Shown piece by piece: positions 18,092 through 26,329 of a stretch of DNA of 64,000 nucleotides (positions within the stretch are counted from its first letter, which is position 1; the number at the start of each line of letters is the position of its first letter). Source of the stretch: Magnetospira sp. QH-2 (GTDB lineage Bacteria; Pseudomonadota; Alphaproteobacteria; Rhodospirillales; Magnetospiraceae); contig NZ_FO538765.1 in NCBI RefSeq assembly GCF_000968135.1, positions 2,616,001 through 2,680,000 of the forward strand, written 5' to 3'. Position numbers and translations under genes: made by a program. The notes below the pieces were generated by a model. That model ran no database searches. It saw nothing but the letters and a program-made list of their open reading frames with translations, and was not told where the DNA came from.

Positions 18092-18265
18092 CAGGCTGCT
18101 GAAAAGCTCCGATTTCGAGCCTGTGGCGACAGATGCTTCGCCAAGCTCAGCATGAGGGCCTTCGAATTTTCAACAAGTTAGCCTCACCCTGAGCTTCCTC
18201 ATCCCGAGCTTGTCGAGGGACGAAGGGCGAGGCGGGACGTAGCACAATACTTTTTCAGCAGTCTG
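18092..18265. repeat. Family-1 MITE-like repeat, uninterrupted copy
   Basis: This 174-bp copy runs from CAGGCTGCTGAAAAG to CTTTTTCAGCAGTCTG, with the same interior as the copies at 2411 and 52543. It follows the HMA gene and fills much of the 302-bp gap before the Sel1 gene. Flanking bases do not give a clean target duplication, suggesting an old copy. Confidence 0.82.
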
Positions 18266-18870
18266 TGAAAGCTCTGTGTATCGAGCGCCTATGGTCGGTG
18301 GCGCGCTTGTGATTGTCGTGTGATACACTACGCTCGGAACCCGCTGCAATAACTCCCAGAGCAAGATGGCTCGCATTCACACATCCCAAGCCGTTGTCAT
18401 CCTTCTGGCATCCTTATTCTTTACACCCGATGGCTATGCCGGTAATTCCGAACCGGATGATTTCACTTGTGACGACATCCTGCGCTTTCAAAAAACAGAC
18501 CCTTCCAAATTAGCGCTTGATCAGCTGCTTTCCCTCGGTCAGGCCTACGACAAAGGGCGATGTGTCCGCCAGGATTATACACAGGCTTTCGAGCACTACA
18601 GCCGGACCGTCGAGCGCGGCTCCTCTGCTGCTGGATTCCGCCTGGGCTATTTTTACCTCAACGGTCTCGGCGTCGAGCGCAAAGAAAACCAAGCGCGCTA
18701 TTGGTTTCGCAGTCAGGCTTTGTCCGGTTTTTTCCGGAAGGACCCCTATTCCGATTTTTTACTGGCTCTGGCGTTTTTCGGCGATCCCGTTCCGGACATG
18801 ATGCATGAGGAAATCAAGCGTGCCAGAGCAGAGGCCAACGGCCCGCCGGATGTGATGATGCGCAATTTTA

Positions 18871-19801
18871 GAGTCGGACTCAGAAAGAAGCTTTCGAGTT
18901 CAATCTCTTGCTAGACGCCGGGTGAGCTGGCGTATACTGGCGATGGTAATCCAAGCGACGGCGCTTTCGATGGTCGCCTCGAAATCCTTGGCCAGTCTAC
19001 GACACCGACCGAGCCAAGCGAAGGTACGCTCCACGACCCAGCGCCGGGGTAGAACCTCGAAACCGTTTGCCGCATCGGAGCGCTTGATCACTTCAATGGT
19101 CCATTGTCCGATCTTTTCCAGCGCGCCGCGCAGCTTTTGTCCAGCATAGCCTCCGTCAGCGAAGACATGGCGTAGCCAAGGGAGGCGGCTGCGAAAGGAG
19201 GCGAGGATCCCGGGAGCACCGTCGCGATCCTGGATATCCGCCTCGTGCACCATGACGGCAACCATGAAGCCTTCGGTATCGGTGACGATGTGACGCTTCC
19301 GGCCTTTGATCTTCTTGCCTGCGTCAAAGCCCCGGGGGCCGCCGCTCTCCGTGGTTTTCACGCTCTGGCTGTCGATCACTCCGGCACTTGGGGAGGCCTC
19401 CCTGCCCATCGCCTCGCGTGCCGCCATGACAAGATGATGATTGATCGTCGCCCACCGACCGTCGTCGCGCCAATCGTAAAAATATCCCTGTACCGTCGAA
19501 TAGGGCGGAAAGCATTTCGGCAACAGTCGCCACTGACATCCACTCGCCGCGATATAGAGCAACGCATTGACAACCTCCCGCAAATCCGTCTCGCGTGGCC
19601 GACCCAATCGGTTCGCCTCGGGTAAATGCGGCTCGATCCATTCCCATTCCTCTTGTGTCAGGTCGCTTGCATACCGGCTGTTGTTGCGCTCATACTTGGG
19701 ACGAGTGGTCTCGGTCCACATCTTGTGTCTCCTTCATTGTTTGGTCACAACGATAGAATCACAAGTGACTGATTCCACTCAACTCTTTTTCAGCCAGCCT
19801 C
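18871..19801 (-). mobile_element. IS5 family (IS1031-like) insertion sequence
   Basis: This 931-bp element is flanked by TTA (18868-18870 and 19802-19804), a TNA duplication as in the IS1031 group. Imperfect inverted ends of about 30 bp are visible: GAGTCGGACTCAGAAAGA on the left and, as reverse complement, GAGGCTGGCTGAAAAAGAG on the right, both leading into GAGT..AATC. Limits are confirmed because removal restores the Sel1 reading frame exactly. Confidence 0.92.
18900..19721 (-). CDS. IS5 family transposase
   Basis: This 273-residue DDE transposase begins with a DUF4096-like N-terminal domain (LTQEEWEWIEPHLPEANRLGRPR and EVVNALLYIAASGCQWRLLPKCFPPYSTV). The DDE core has D in VIDSQSVKTTE, D in HVFADGGYAG and E in RWVVERTFAWLGRCRRLAKDFE. 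The frame is intact, so the IS may still move. Confidence 0.93.
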   Translation of the reverse strand: MWTETTRPKYERNNSRYASDLTQEEWEWIEPHLPEANRLGRPRETDLREVVNALLYIAASGCQWRLLPKCFPPYSTVQGYFYDWRDDGRWATINHHLVMAAREAMGREASPSAGVIDSQSVKTTESGGPRGFDAGKKIKGRKRHIVTDTEGFMVAVMVHEADIQDRDGAPGILASFRSRLPWLRHVFADGGYAGQKLRGALEKIGQWTIEVIKRSDAANGFEVLPRRWVVERTFAWLGRCRRLAKDFEATIESAVAWITIASIRQLTRRLARD

Positions 19802-20198
19802 TTAGAGATCTGCAGACTGGCAATGGCGTGTATCCCGCACCGGATCGGGCCGTCAGCTGGCTTCGCTTGGCAGCGCGGAAAGGCCACCCCGAGGCGCTCT
19901 ATAACCTCGCAAAGCGCTACCTGACAGGAGACGGCCTGTCGAAGAATGAAAACTCCCATGGCGTATACCTCCTCATGGCGGCGGAAAGAAACCACGCCAA
20001 TGCCCAACGGGAATTAGGTATCCTTTATCTGCAATCGAGTGAGGACACCATCCTGGTTTACAAAGCTCTTGTATGGTTGTTGCGTGCCCGTAAAAATGGC
20101 CTGGACGTCACGAACGAGATCCAGGCTGCGGAGCAATTGCTCGACAGCAGGCGCCGTCAATGGGCCTATGAAGAGGCTTTCGATTTCGAATTCGTTCC

Positions 20199-20305
20199 TT
20201 AGCGCGTGTCGGGTCCAATTGGACCCATTAGACACACGCGACCCTATTGGAATCGATCACGTTATTCGCGTTTGATCGAATCCGATCAAACGCGACGTGA
20301 TCTAG
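20199..20305. repeat. Family-2 103-bp structured repeat, copy 1
   Basis: Between TTAG (20199-20202) and CTAG (20302-20305) lies the same 103-bp unit as at 23283-23389. It contains two hairpins: one around GGGTCC-AATT-GGACCC within GTGTC...GACAC-like arms, and one around TTTGATCG-AATC-CGATCAAA within GATCACGT...ACGTGATC-like arms. The TAG of the left border is the stop codon of the Sel1 gene. The IS427-type element begins directly after the right CTAG. Confidence 0.85.
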
Positions 20306-21154
20306 GCTCAGGACTCATAACCAGAAGATGACGGTTGCGGCGATGCAGATTGCGCTCATGAAGGTATGGGCGCAACGGTCGTAGCGGGTGGCGATACGCC
20401 GCCAGTCCTTGAGCCGACCGAACATGCGCTCGATCAAGTTTCGCTGCTTGTAGAGGGCTTTATCGTAAAGGATTTCCTCTTTGCGGTTCGAGCGACCTGG
20501 AATGCAGGGCTCGATGCCGAGATCAAGCAGGGCCTGGCGGAAACGGTCGCTGTCGTATCCCCTGTCGGCGATCAGGTCGTCGGCATCAGGGAATGCAGGG
20601 AGCATGGTGTCGGCGCCGCGATAGTCGCTGACTTGTCCTTCGGTCAGCAGCAGGATCAGGGGCTTTCCATCGGCATCGCAGGCGGCATGCAGTTTCGAAT
20701 TCAGGCCGCCCTTGGTGCGCCCGATACGGCGGGGAACAGCCCCTTTTTGAGCAGGCTCGCCGCCGTCCTGTGGGCCTTGAGATGGGTGGCGTCGATCATC
20801 ACCGTATGGGTGGCCGTGCTTTCGGCGGCCAGGGTGGCGAAGATCCGGTCGAACACTCCGGCCTCGCTCCAACGGACGAAGCGGTTGTACAGGGTCTTGT
20901 GCGGTCCATAGGCGACGGGCGCGTCACGCCACATCAAGCCGTGGCGAAGAACATGGATGATGCCGCTGATCACCCGCCGGTCATCGACGCGCGGGACGCC
21001 TCTTGTTTTGTTCGGCAGCAACGGTTGAAGGCGTTCGAATTGTTTGTCGGACAACCAGAAATGATGGCTCTGCATCGGCTTTCCCCTCCCTAAAATTCCA
21101 GGGAAGGGAATCATGTCCACCGACTATTGGGAATCCCTTTTATGGGTCCTGAGC
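20306..21154 (-). mobile_element. IS5 family (IS427-like) insertion sequence
   Basis: This element of about 849 bp has inverted ends GCTCAGGACTCAT (left) and, as reverse complement, GCTCAGGACCCAT (right), flanked on both sides by CTAG (20302-20305 and 21155-21158). It encodes one transposase in two overlapping frames. It sits exactly at the edge of the family-2 repeat, whose border is also CTAG. Confidence 0.9.
20315..21075 (-). CDS. IS427-type transposase, made by -1 frameshift
   Basis: OrfA (21075 to 20701, 124 residues, starts MQSHHFWLSDKQFERL) holds the helix-turn-helix region and the first catalytic aspartate in MIDATHLKAH. OrfB (to 20315) holds D in LIADRGYDSD and E in NLIERMFGRLKDWRRIATRYD. 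The frames overlap, and a -1 shift at the CAAAAAG run (T-run on the plus strand at 20744-20748) joins LLKKG to GAVPRRIGRTKGGLNSKL. Programmed frameshifting of this kind is known for the IS427 group. There is no internal stop in the fused product. Confidence 0.88.
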
Positions 21155-21173
21155 CTAGCCAAAGCTTCCCTCG

Positions 21174-22000
21174 TCAACCACATTGCCTATCATACTCTTT
21201 TTGCAACTTTGAAAGGGTCTGTCGTGCGTTGGCCAACTTCCTCTCTGCCTCCTTCACTGCTTCACGAGCCGTATTCATGGCGCTCTTCGCTTCGTTTTGA
21301 CGATGCCAAGCCTCGACGAATTGATCAATCTTACCCAGCAAATTGAGCCGACCTAGAGCCTTTTTAATAAGCCGCAGAAAATCGTCCCCGCTGTCGGCCA
21401 AATCGGAAAGACCAAACGTTGCCAGCAGCCAAAGAAATTCATTCTCTGCCTCGATAAACTCCTTCTCATGGTGAAGGAGGTTTTTGCGGAACTCTTTGAG
21501 CTCACGCTCAAATGATTCTATTTCATTTTTGGCGCGCGCTATGCCTCCGGCCAGTTTCGGACATACACCATTATTGTCCTTTACCTCCTCCGCCCAACAC
21601 CGACAATTTGGCGCCTCGCCGGGATGCCCGCCTTCGGGGGGATCGCCCCATGAAAAGGTCTGCCCCTCCCGGTCGGCATGGGAGGATCGTACCTTGTTGT
21701 CGCCGACCGTGCGCGCACACCCAGGGGGTCCTCGGGACCACCGTTCATATAGGCATGGCTCATCATCGCCCGGTTCACATCTGGGGTCTCGGAGGCCAGA
21801 CGCAGGAAAGTCTCGAAGGTGTATTCCGGGTTGGCAGGCCGGGTTTGGGGTTTGGAATCACGAGGACTTAGGGGCGGATGCGCTGCGGGGAAGATGACAT
21901 TGGGCCGGAACGGGGGTATCGGGAATACGACAAAGCCCGGGGCTTGCTTGGCGGTCACCAAACCGGCATCGATGCGGGACCATGGACCAAACGGTCGCAT
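21174..22000 (-). pseudogene. MuF-like phage-head-domain protein, chimeric/frameshifted (module A)
   Basis: Two parts are in different frames. The 5' part (22000 to about 21715) encodes an unrecognised stretch ending TFETFLRLASETPDVNRAMM..GGPEDPLGV. After a -1 shift, the 3' part reads TVGDNKVRSSHADREG, DPPEGGHPGEAPNCRCWAEEV, which is nearly the same as in the gene at 22924-24109. It then has its own coiled-coil tail with a hydrophobic middle (EFLWLLATFGLSDL, LIKKALGRLNLLGKI) and ends LSKLQKEYDRQCG. NCRCWAE is the C-terminal signature of SPP1 gp7/MuF-type head proteins. The frame break coincides with the point where similarity to the second copy begins, so this looks like a recombined cassette. 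Confidence 0.7.
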
Positions 22001-22017
22001 GGCGCTATAGTCGACCC

Positions 22018-22908
22018 ATGCGACCGATGCTTGCCGTTTTAGTTCTTGTTCTCGCCCTTCCCATGACCCTTGCCTGGGCCAACGACGAGAAACGCGTGCC
22101 CTTTTCGGAGCTGATGAACACGGGCCTGAAAGCCTTGGCCAAGGGGGACGAAGAGACCGCTAGAGCCATCGACCTCCAGATGTTTGGGCGCCTGTACGGG
22201 TTTCGGATCAAGCCTTCGGAATGGCGGGATGAATTACCACGGGCAGAAAATGAAAAAAGGATGTGCCCGCACCGCCGAGAGGCCGCCTCGGAGTTAACAC
22301 CCGAGAGAGTGCATTTCCTGCATCATGGAACGCGCATGCTGGCCGATGCCCTTGTCGCCACGAACCAAGAAGACCGGCCTTTTGTCGCGGCGATTCTCCA
22401 GTGCCAGCAGGACAACGGCGAACCGGTGGCGGAAGCGGAAGCGTTGCGCGACGGGCTTGCCTGGGCCAAGAAACTGGCGGCGGCCGATATGGAAACGACC
22501 CGTGCGATGATAGGGGAGTACGACCTGCTGACCGAGCAGTACCCGGATGAAATGGTTTACCGCCTGCTTCACGGGTCCATAAAAAGCAGAATTGGTAAAA
22601 TGAAATACGAGCGCGAGCGCGAGGAAACCAAGAAGCGCTACCCCAAGGGAATCCTGTTTCAGGGCAATCTCGTCAACAAAGCGCACGGGGGTGACCTATC
22701 CGCCCAACTGGAGTTGGCGCGCCGCCTCGAAACGGGAGATCTCTTCCGGCAAAACAATGCCATGGCCTATTTTTGGTACAAGCGAGCTCTGACAAATGGC
22801 GGCGGCGGCGTGGCCCAGTCCGGCATGGACAGACTGCATCCCCATTTGTCCATAGGCGAATTCAAGAGTATTGAGATTTGGACCAGAAACAACCACCGTC
22901 CCTATTAA
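22018..22908 (+). CDS. Exported Sel1-like repeat protein (module B)
   Basis: This 296-residue protein has a signal peptide (MLAVLVLVLALPMTLAWA, cleavage after about residue 20), a charged helical middle with two cysteines, and a C-terminal Sel1-like unit (AHGGDLSAQLELARRLETGDLFRQNNAMAYFWYKRAL). Sel1 proteins fold as helical solenoids and mediate protein contacts, often in the periplasm. It is convergent with the MuF-like gene at 22924-24109, 15 bases away, mirroring module A. The ATG at 22018 gives a clean signal peptide; an upstream in-frame ATG at 21982 is less likely. Role unknown; an immunity or inhibitor role is inference from the pairing. Confidence 0.75.
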   Translation: MRPMLAVLVLVLALPMTLAWANDEKRVPFSELMNTGLKALAKGDEETARAIDLQMFGRLYGFRIKPSEWRDELPRAENEKRMCPHRREAASELTPERVHFLHHGTRMLADALVATNQEDRPFVAAILQCQQDNGEPVAEAEALRDGLAWAKKLAAADMETTRAMIGEYDLLTEQYPDEMVYRLLHGSIKSRIGKMKYEREREETKKRYPKGILFQGNLVNKAHGGDLSAQLELARRLETGDLFRQNNAMAYFWYKRALTNGGGGVAQSGMDRLHPHLSIGEFKSIEIWTRNNHRPY

Positions 22909-22923
22909 GCATATGTCAGCATA

Positions 22924-24109
22924 CTATTCCCCCATGCACTCTTTGTATCGGCGGTCATATTCGATTGCATTCATGTAGTGATTTTGTTGTTTGTGCTCGA
23001 GCTGCTCCAGCTTCTCTTTCGCGCCACTGAGTTCACGATCCTTGACCGCAATCTGCCTTTCCACCATCGCTTTTTGCTGCTCTAACAGGGCAATGTAAAC
23101 GGAGACAGGCACTGCTCCATACCAACCGCTTATCCGTCCTGGGATTCTGGCTAGCGATAGGTTTGCTTTAATTTCCTCGAGCTCATCCCGCAGTTCCGCG
23201 AGATGATCTGTAATGACGTTGACCTCGACTTTCGCATCTATGATAGGCCCATGCAGAGCATCATGCCTGCGCCACGCGGCCTCTAGCGCGTGTCGGGTCC
23301 AATCGGACCCGCTAGACACGCGCGATCTTATTGGAATCGATCACGTTTCTCATGTTTGATCGAATCCGATCAAACACGACGTGATCTAGTGCCTCTGCGA
23401 TTTTATCGCAATCCTTCTTCTCAACCTCCTCCGCCCAACACCGGCAATTGGGCGCCTCGCCGGGATGGCCGCCTTCGGGGGGATCGTCCCATGAAAAGGT
23501 CTGCCCCTCCCGGTCGGCATGGGAGGAGCGCACCTTGTTGTCGCCGACCGTGCGCCAGATATAGGTGCCTTCCTTCTTTTCCGCGTCATCATCGGATCGG
23601 GTCCTGGCCTCCCAGAACTCCAGCAGCCCGGTCTTTGGATTGATCGACCCGCCGTCGGTAACCTCGTGCAGGAAGCGCGCTTCCTCGGGAGTCAGGTGGG
23701 CCAGGATGGTGTCGCCGTAGCGGCCCATGCCCGTTAGGGCCCGCGCCGCATGGCGGGCGGCCAGGGTGGCATCCACCTGACGGCGGTCTTCGGATTCCAG
23801 GAACGGGCTGGCCGACCAATGGGTCTTGACCTGGTCCCGTTCCGCCGGGTCTTCGGGAAAGGCCCATTTGAACCAGTCATAAACCTTCTCGGTGGCCTGT
23901 TTGTGATTGCGGTGAAAGGATTCGTGATAGCAGTCCGCGCCCATGACCCGGGCCATGTCCGAGGTGGTCCAGGTCTCGATGGGCCGGGACAGCACCCCTT
24001 CCGCCACATCATTGGATACGGGTTTCCTCCAATCCCAATCGTAATCGGCTGGATTGGCGAAGGCGGCGAAGGCACGCGCCCGGCGGCTGGGAGGGAAAGC
24101 GGAAGGCAC
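22924..24109 (-). pseudogene. MuF-like protein with coiled-coil tail, split by 103-bp repeat (module B)
   Basis: The gene starts at GTG 24109 (AGGAGT about 8 bases upstream). The repeat at 23283-23389 interrupts it; removing one 103-bp unit with its CTAG rejoins ...CDKIAEAL to EAAWRRHDALHG in frame and gives 360 residues. The N-terminal 160 residues (DWDWRKP, YDWFKWAFPEDP, RHAARALTGMGRYGD) are unrecognised; SINPKTGLLEFW and TVGDNKVRSSHADREG..PGEAPNCRCWAEEV form a MuF/SPP1-gp7-like C-terminal domain. The tail is coiled coil (DHLAELRDELEEIKANL; AVKDRELSGAKEKLEQLE) around a hydrophobic GWYGAVPVSVYIALL centre. With the repeat in place, translation stops just inside it. Other phage genes are absent. 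Confidence 0.75.
23283..23389. repeat. Family-2 103-bp structured repeat, copy 2
   Basis: The unit lies between two CTAG copies (23283-23286 and 23386-23389) inside the MuF-like gene. It shares sequence and length with the copy at 20199. Two hairpins are visible (GGGTCC/GGACCC and TTTGATCG/CGATCAAA). It lacks terminal inverted repeats and any ORF. The host reading frame is restored by its removal, which proves it was an insertion. Confidence 0.9.
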
Positions 24110-24537
24110 TATTCTGACTCCTGAAATAGATGAATAATCACAAACAAAAAGAGAACATATGGCGCATTCATTCTGTGATCAAGGAACAAAAACAGTGTTG
24201 TGCGTTTACAGGCCTATTTTCGTTGATCACCATTCGGCGCGGATCTGTGCAATACGCTGAATTCAAACAGAAAAAAACCCGGTTGCTGAAAAAGTCCGAT
24301 TTCGAGCCTGTGGCGACACATGCTTCGACAGGCTCAGCATGAGGCCCTTCGAATTTTCAACTTGTTAGCCTCACCCTGAGCTTCCTCATCCCGAGCTTGT
24401 CGAGGGACGAAGGGTGACGCGGGCCTTAGGACAACACTGTGTCAGCAGTCTGAACCGCCTTTCGGAGAAGCGGTCCGAGCCGTGAATATTAGTTGGGGTG
24501 GCGGCGAGCTTGATCGAGATTCCGCCGATTCAGTTGG
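24110..24537. other. Intergenic region with AT-rich stretch and repeat
   Basis: This 428-bp region has no supported gene. Its first 170 bp are AT-rich compared with the surroundings and probably contain the promoter of the minus-strand MuF-like gene. The rest is largely the family-1 repeat described separately. A 70-codon plus-strand ORF here runs into the repeat and is not credible. Confidence 0.6.
24279..24452. repeat. Family-1 MITE-like repeat, degraded copy
   Basis: This is a copy of about 174 bp from CGGTTGCTGAAAAAG to GTGTCAGCAGTCTG. The interior matches the copy at 18092 closely, but both ends have changes. No clear target duplication is left. Confidence 0.78.
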
Positions 24538-26217
24538 TCAACGGTTGGAGGTAGACCGAATGTGCTCCAGCCCTCTTACCCCCTTCCCCAACAAATGCGT
24601 CCGGGTCGGCTGATGGAACCAGACTCCGTCGTCCCGCGTCTCACCCAACTCTTCGAACGCCGCCCGCATGCGCGCGTCCAGCGCCGCGAATTTGGCCCGC
24701 CGGGTGGGGTCGATGTTGCCGATACGCTGGGCGAAGGTCTCGTAGTCGGGATAGCGCATGGGGTGCAGATGGACGGCGCGGGTGATTTCCCGCAGACCGT
24801 GATCCTCCGCGTTGTCGATGGCCGCCAGGGCCAGGGCGCGCACCTCGGTCTCGTCGTCGATGGGCTGCATCAGGGTGAAGAACGGCCCCTCCGCCACCGG
24901 CTCGGAAATATACAGATGGCCGCCGGGCACCAGCACCCGGGCCGCCTCGCGCAGGGCCGGGGCCATGGTCTCGGGCGGCAGGTGATGTAGGCTGTTGAAC
25001 AGCACCACCAGTTCCATGGACTCGTCGTCGAAAGGCAGCGCCTCGCCCCCCGCCGCCTGATAGGTCTCGTCGGCCACCGGCGTTTCCGCCTCGGCGATCC
25101 GCAATTGCACCGGGTTGGGGTCCAGGCCGATCACATGGGCGCCTTGGCCGGCCATCAGCCGGGCGATATGACCGCCGCCACAGCCCACGTCCAGCACCCG
25201 CTTGTCCTTCAGGGCCAAGGTTTCAATGAGGCTGTCGGCGTTACGTTTGACGGGCAGGGGCACGGTCGGTTTCCTTTGCTTGGACGATGGCGGCGGCGCG
25301 ACGGGGCACAGCCGCAGGAGGAGCACATAGTGCAGCACCACCGCGATCAGCGACAAGAGCGCCATCCAGTCCCAGGCGATTTCTTCCAGCGCCCAGGGCG
25401 CGGCGCCGGGCAGCACCGAGTCGGGATAGGTGATGATCAGAGAGACCAGCAGATTGATGGCCGCATGCATGCCGATGGCGGCCTCCAGGCCATTGGTCCG
25501 GTAAACAAGGAATCCGGCATAGAGGCTGAACAGCAAATAATCGGCCAGGGCCCAATAGCCGCCGCTTTGCAGTTCCGGGTTGGGCAGATGCATCACGGCG
25601 AACAGCCCGGCGGGGATGAGGATACGCACCCAGGTATTGGCGGTGAACAGCCCCACCCACTGATAGATATAGCCCCGAAACAGGGTCTCCTCGGCGGTCA
25701 CCTGGGCCAACAGCGGCAAGGGCAGCAGCACCAAGGCCAGCAGCCACACAGCGGGATCCCAGTCAAAGACGATCTCGGCCCCTCCGGTGCCCGCCATGGC
25801 GAAGAACAAGGCGCCGTTGAGAATCAGTCCGAGCCCCAGGCTATAGAGCATCAGTGTCCAGTCGAAGCGCCGCCGACCGGTGAGCAGGCTGCGCCAGGGC
25901 CGCCGGTGGATGAACCGCACGGCGACGAACAACGGCGGCAGCATGACCGCCACCGAGGCCAGCACCACCAGGGTATAGATCGTGTCCCGCGCCTGCCCAT
26001 CGATGGCCAGCAGGAAGGCCGACCAGGCACTGGAAATACTCCAGGACCAGTCCTTGTAAAGCGCCGCCAGCCCTAAAATGGTGGCGAACTCCAAAACAAT
26101 CCAGCCGCCGAGAATCACCACGAACGCCAGACCATAGGTCCAGGCGTCGGTCCGTCCGGCGCGGGCCAGATCACCGAAGCAGGCTTGGGACTCGGGATTG
26201 GGCGGGTTGCGATTCAT
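24538..26217 (-). CDS. CPBP intramembrane protease fused to SAM methyltransferase
   Basis: This 559-residue fusion has a first part (about 1-305) with about eight membrane helices and the CPBP (Abi/CAAX-protease-like) motifs EETLFRGY (E176, E177, R181), H210 in FAVMHLPNP and H251 in GMHAAIN. After a linker (PPPSSKQRKPTVP) the second part (about 325-559) is a class I methyltransferase with motif I VLDVGCGGGH (341-350), GLDPNP, LPFDDESMELVV and LHHLPPE. The ATG at 26217 places the first helix properly. The joining of these two domains in one chain is unusual, and the frame is open without a break. Substrates are unknown; the methyltransferase face would be cytoplasmic. Confidence 0.88.
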   Translation of the reverse strand: MNRNPPNPESQACFGDLARAGRTDAWTYGLAFVVILGGWIVLEFATILGLAALYKDWSWSISSAWSAFLLAIDGQARDTIYTLVVLASVAVMLPPLFVAVRFIHRRPWRSLLTGRRRFDWTLMLYSLGLGLILNGALFFAMAGTGGAEIVFDWDPAVWLLALVLLPLPLLAQVTAEETLFRGYIYQWVGLFTANTWVRILIPAGLFAVMHLPNPELQSGGYWALADYLLFSLYAGFLVYRTNGLEAAIGMHAAINLLVSLIITYPDSVLPGAAPWALEEIAWDWMALLSLIAVVLHYVLLLRLCPVAPPPSSKQRKPTVPLPVKRNADSLIETLALKDKRVLDVGCGGGHIARLMAGQGAHVIGLDPNPVQLRIAEAETPVADETYQAAGGEALPFDDESMELVVLFNSLHHLPPETMAPALREAARVLVPGGHLYISEPVAEGPFFTLMQPIDDETEVRALALAAIDNAEDHGLREITRAVHLHPMRYPDYETFAQRIGNIDPTRRAKFAALDARMRAAFEELGETRDDGVWFHQPTRTHLLGKGVRGLEHIRSTSNR

Positions 26218-26329
26218 GCTCCCTATGTAAGATGATTCAGGATGTTGTGCCAGAGACAGACCAGAGGACTGGACAAACGCGCCATCATGGCCCAGATGGT
26301 ACCCAATAGTGAGCACAAGGAGTCCAATC

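Larger units (their letters stand above)
18366..20202 (+). pseudogene. Sel1-repeat exported protein, interrupted by IS (module A)
   Basis: The gene is split by the IS at 18871-19801. Joining 18366-18870 to 19805-20202 (one TTA copy kept) restores a single 300-codon frame; the junction reads ...MMRNF-RDLQTGNGVYP. The protein has a signal peptide (about 1-25, ending DGYA) and Sel1-like repeats: AYDKGRCVRQDYTQAFEHY, GYFYLNGLGVERKENQARYWF, then after the junction PDRAVSWLRLAARKGHPEA and ALYNLAKRYLTGDGL. As it stands, the 5' part ends after 182 codons inside the IS. It is tail-to-tail with the MuF-like gene at 21174-22000, as the second Sel1 gene is with the MuF gene at 22924-24109. Confidence 0.9.

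Noticed and set aside
20014-20235. A 73-codon minus-strand ORF sharing a WTRHAL start with the ORF ending at 22924
   Set aside because: The shared N terminus is merely the translation of the family-2 repeat; here the rest is antisense to the Sel1 gene.
21174-24109. An intact prophage
   Set aside because: Only the MuF-like domain is phage-like; there are no terminase, portal, capsid, tail or integrase genes on either side.
24130-24342. A 70-codon ORF in the gap before the CPBP fusion
   Set aside because: Its end is made of family-1 repeat sequence and it has no conserved feature.
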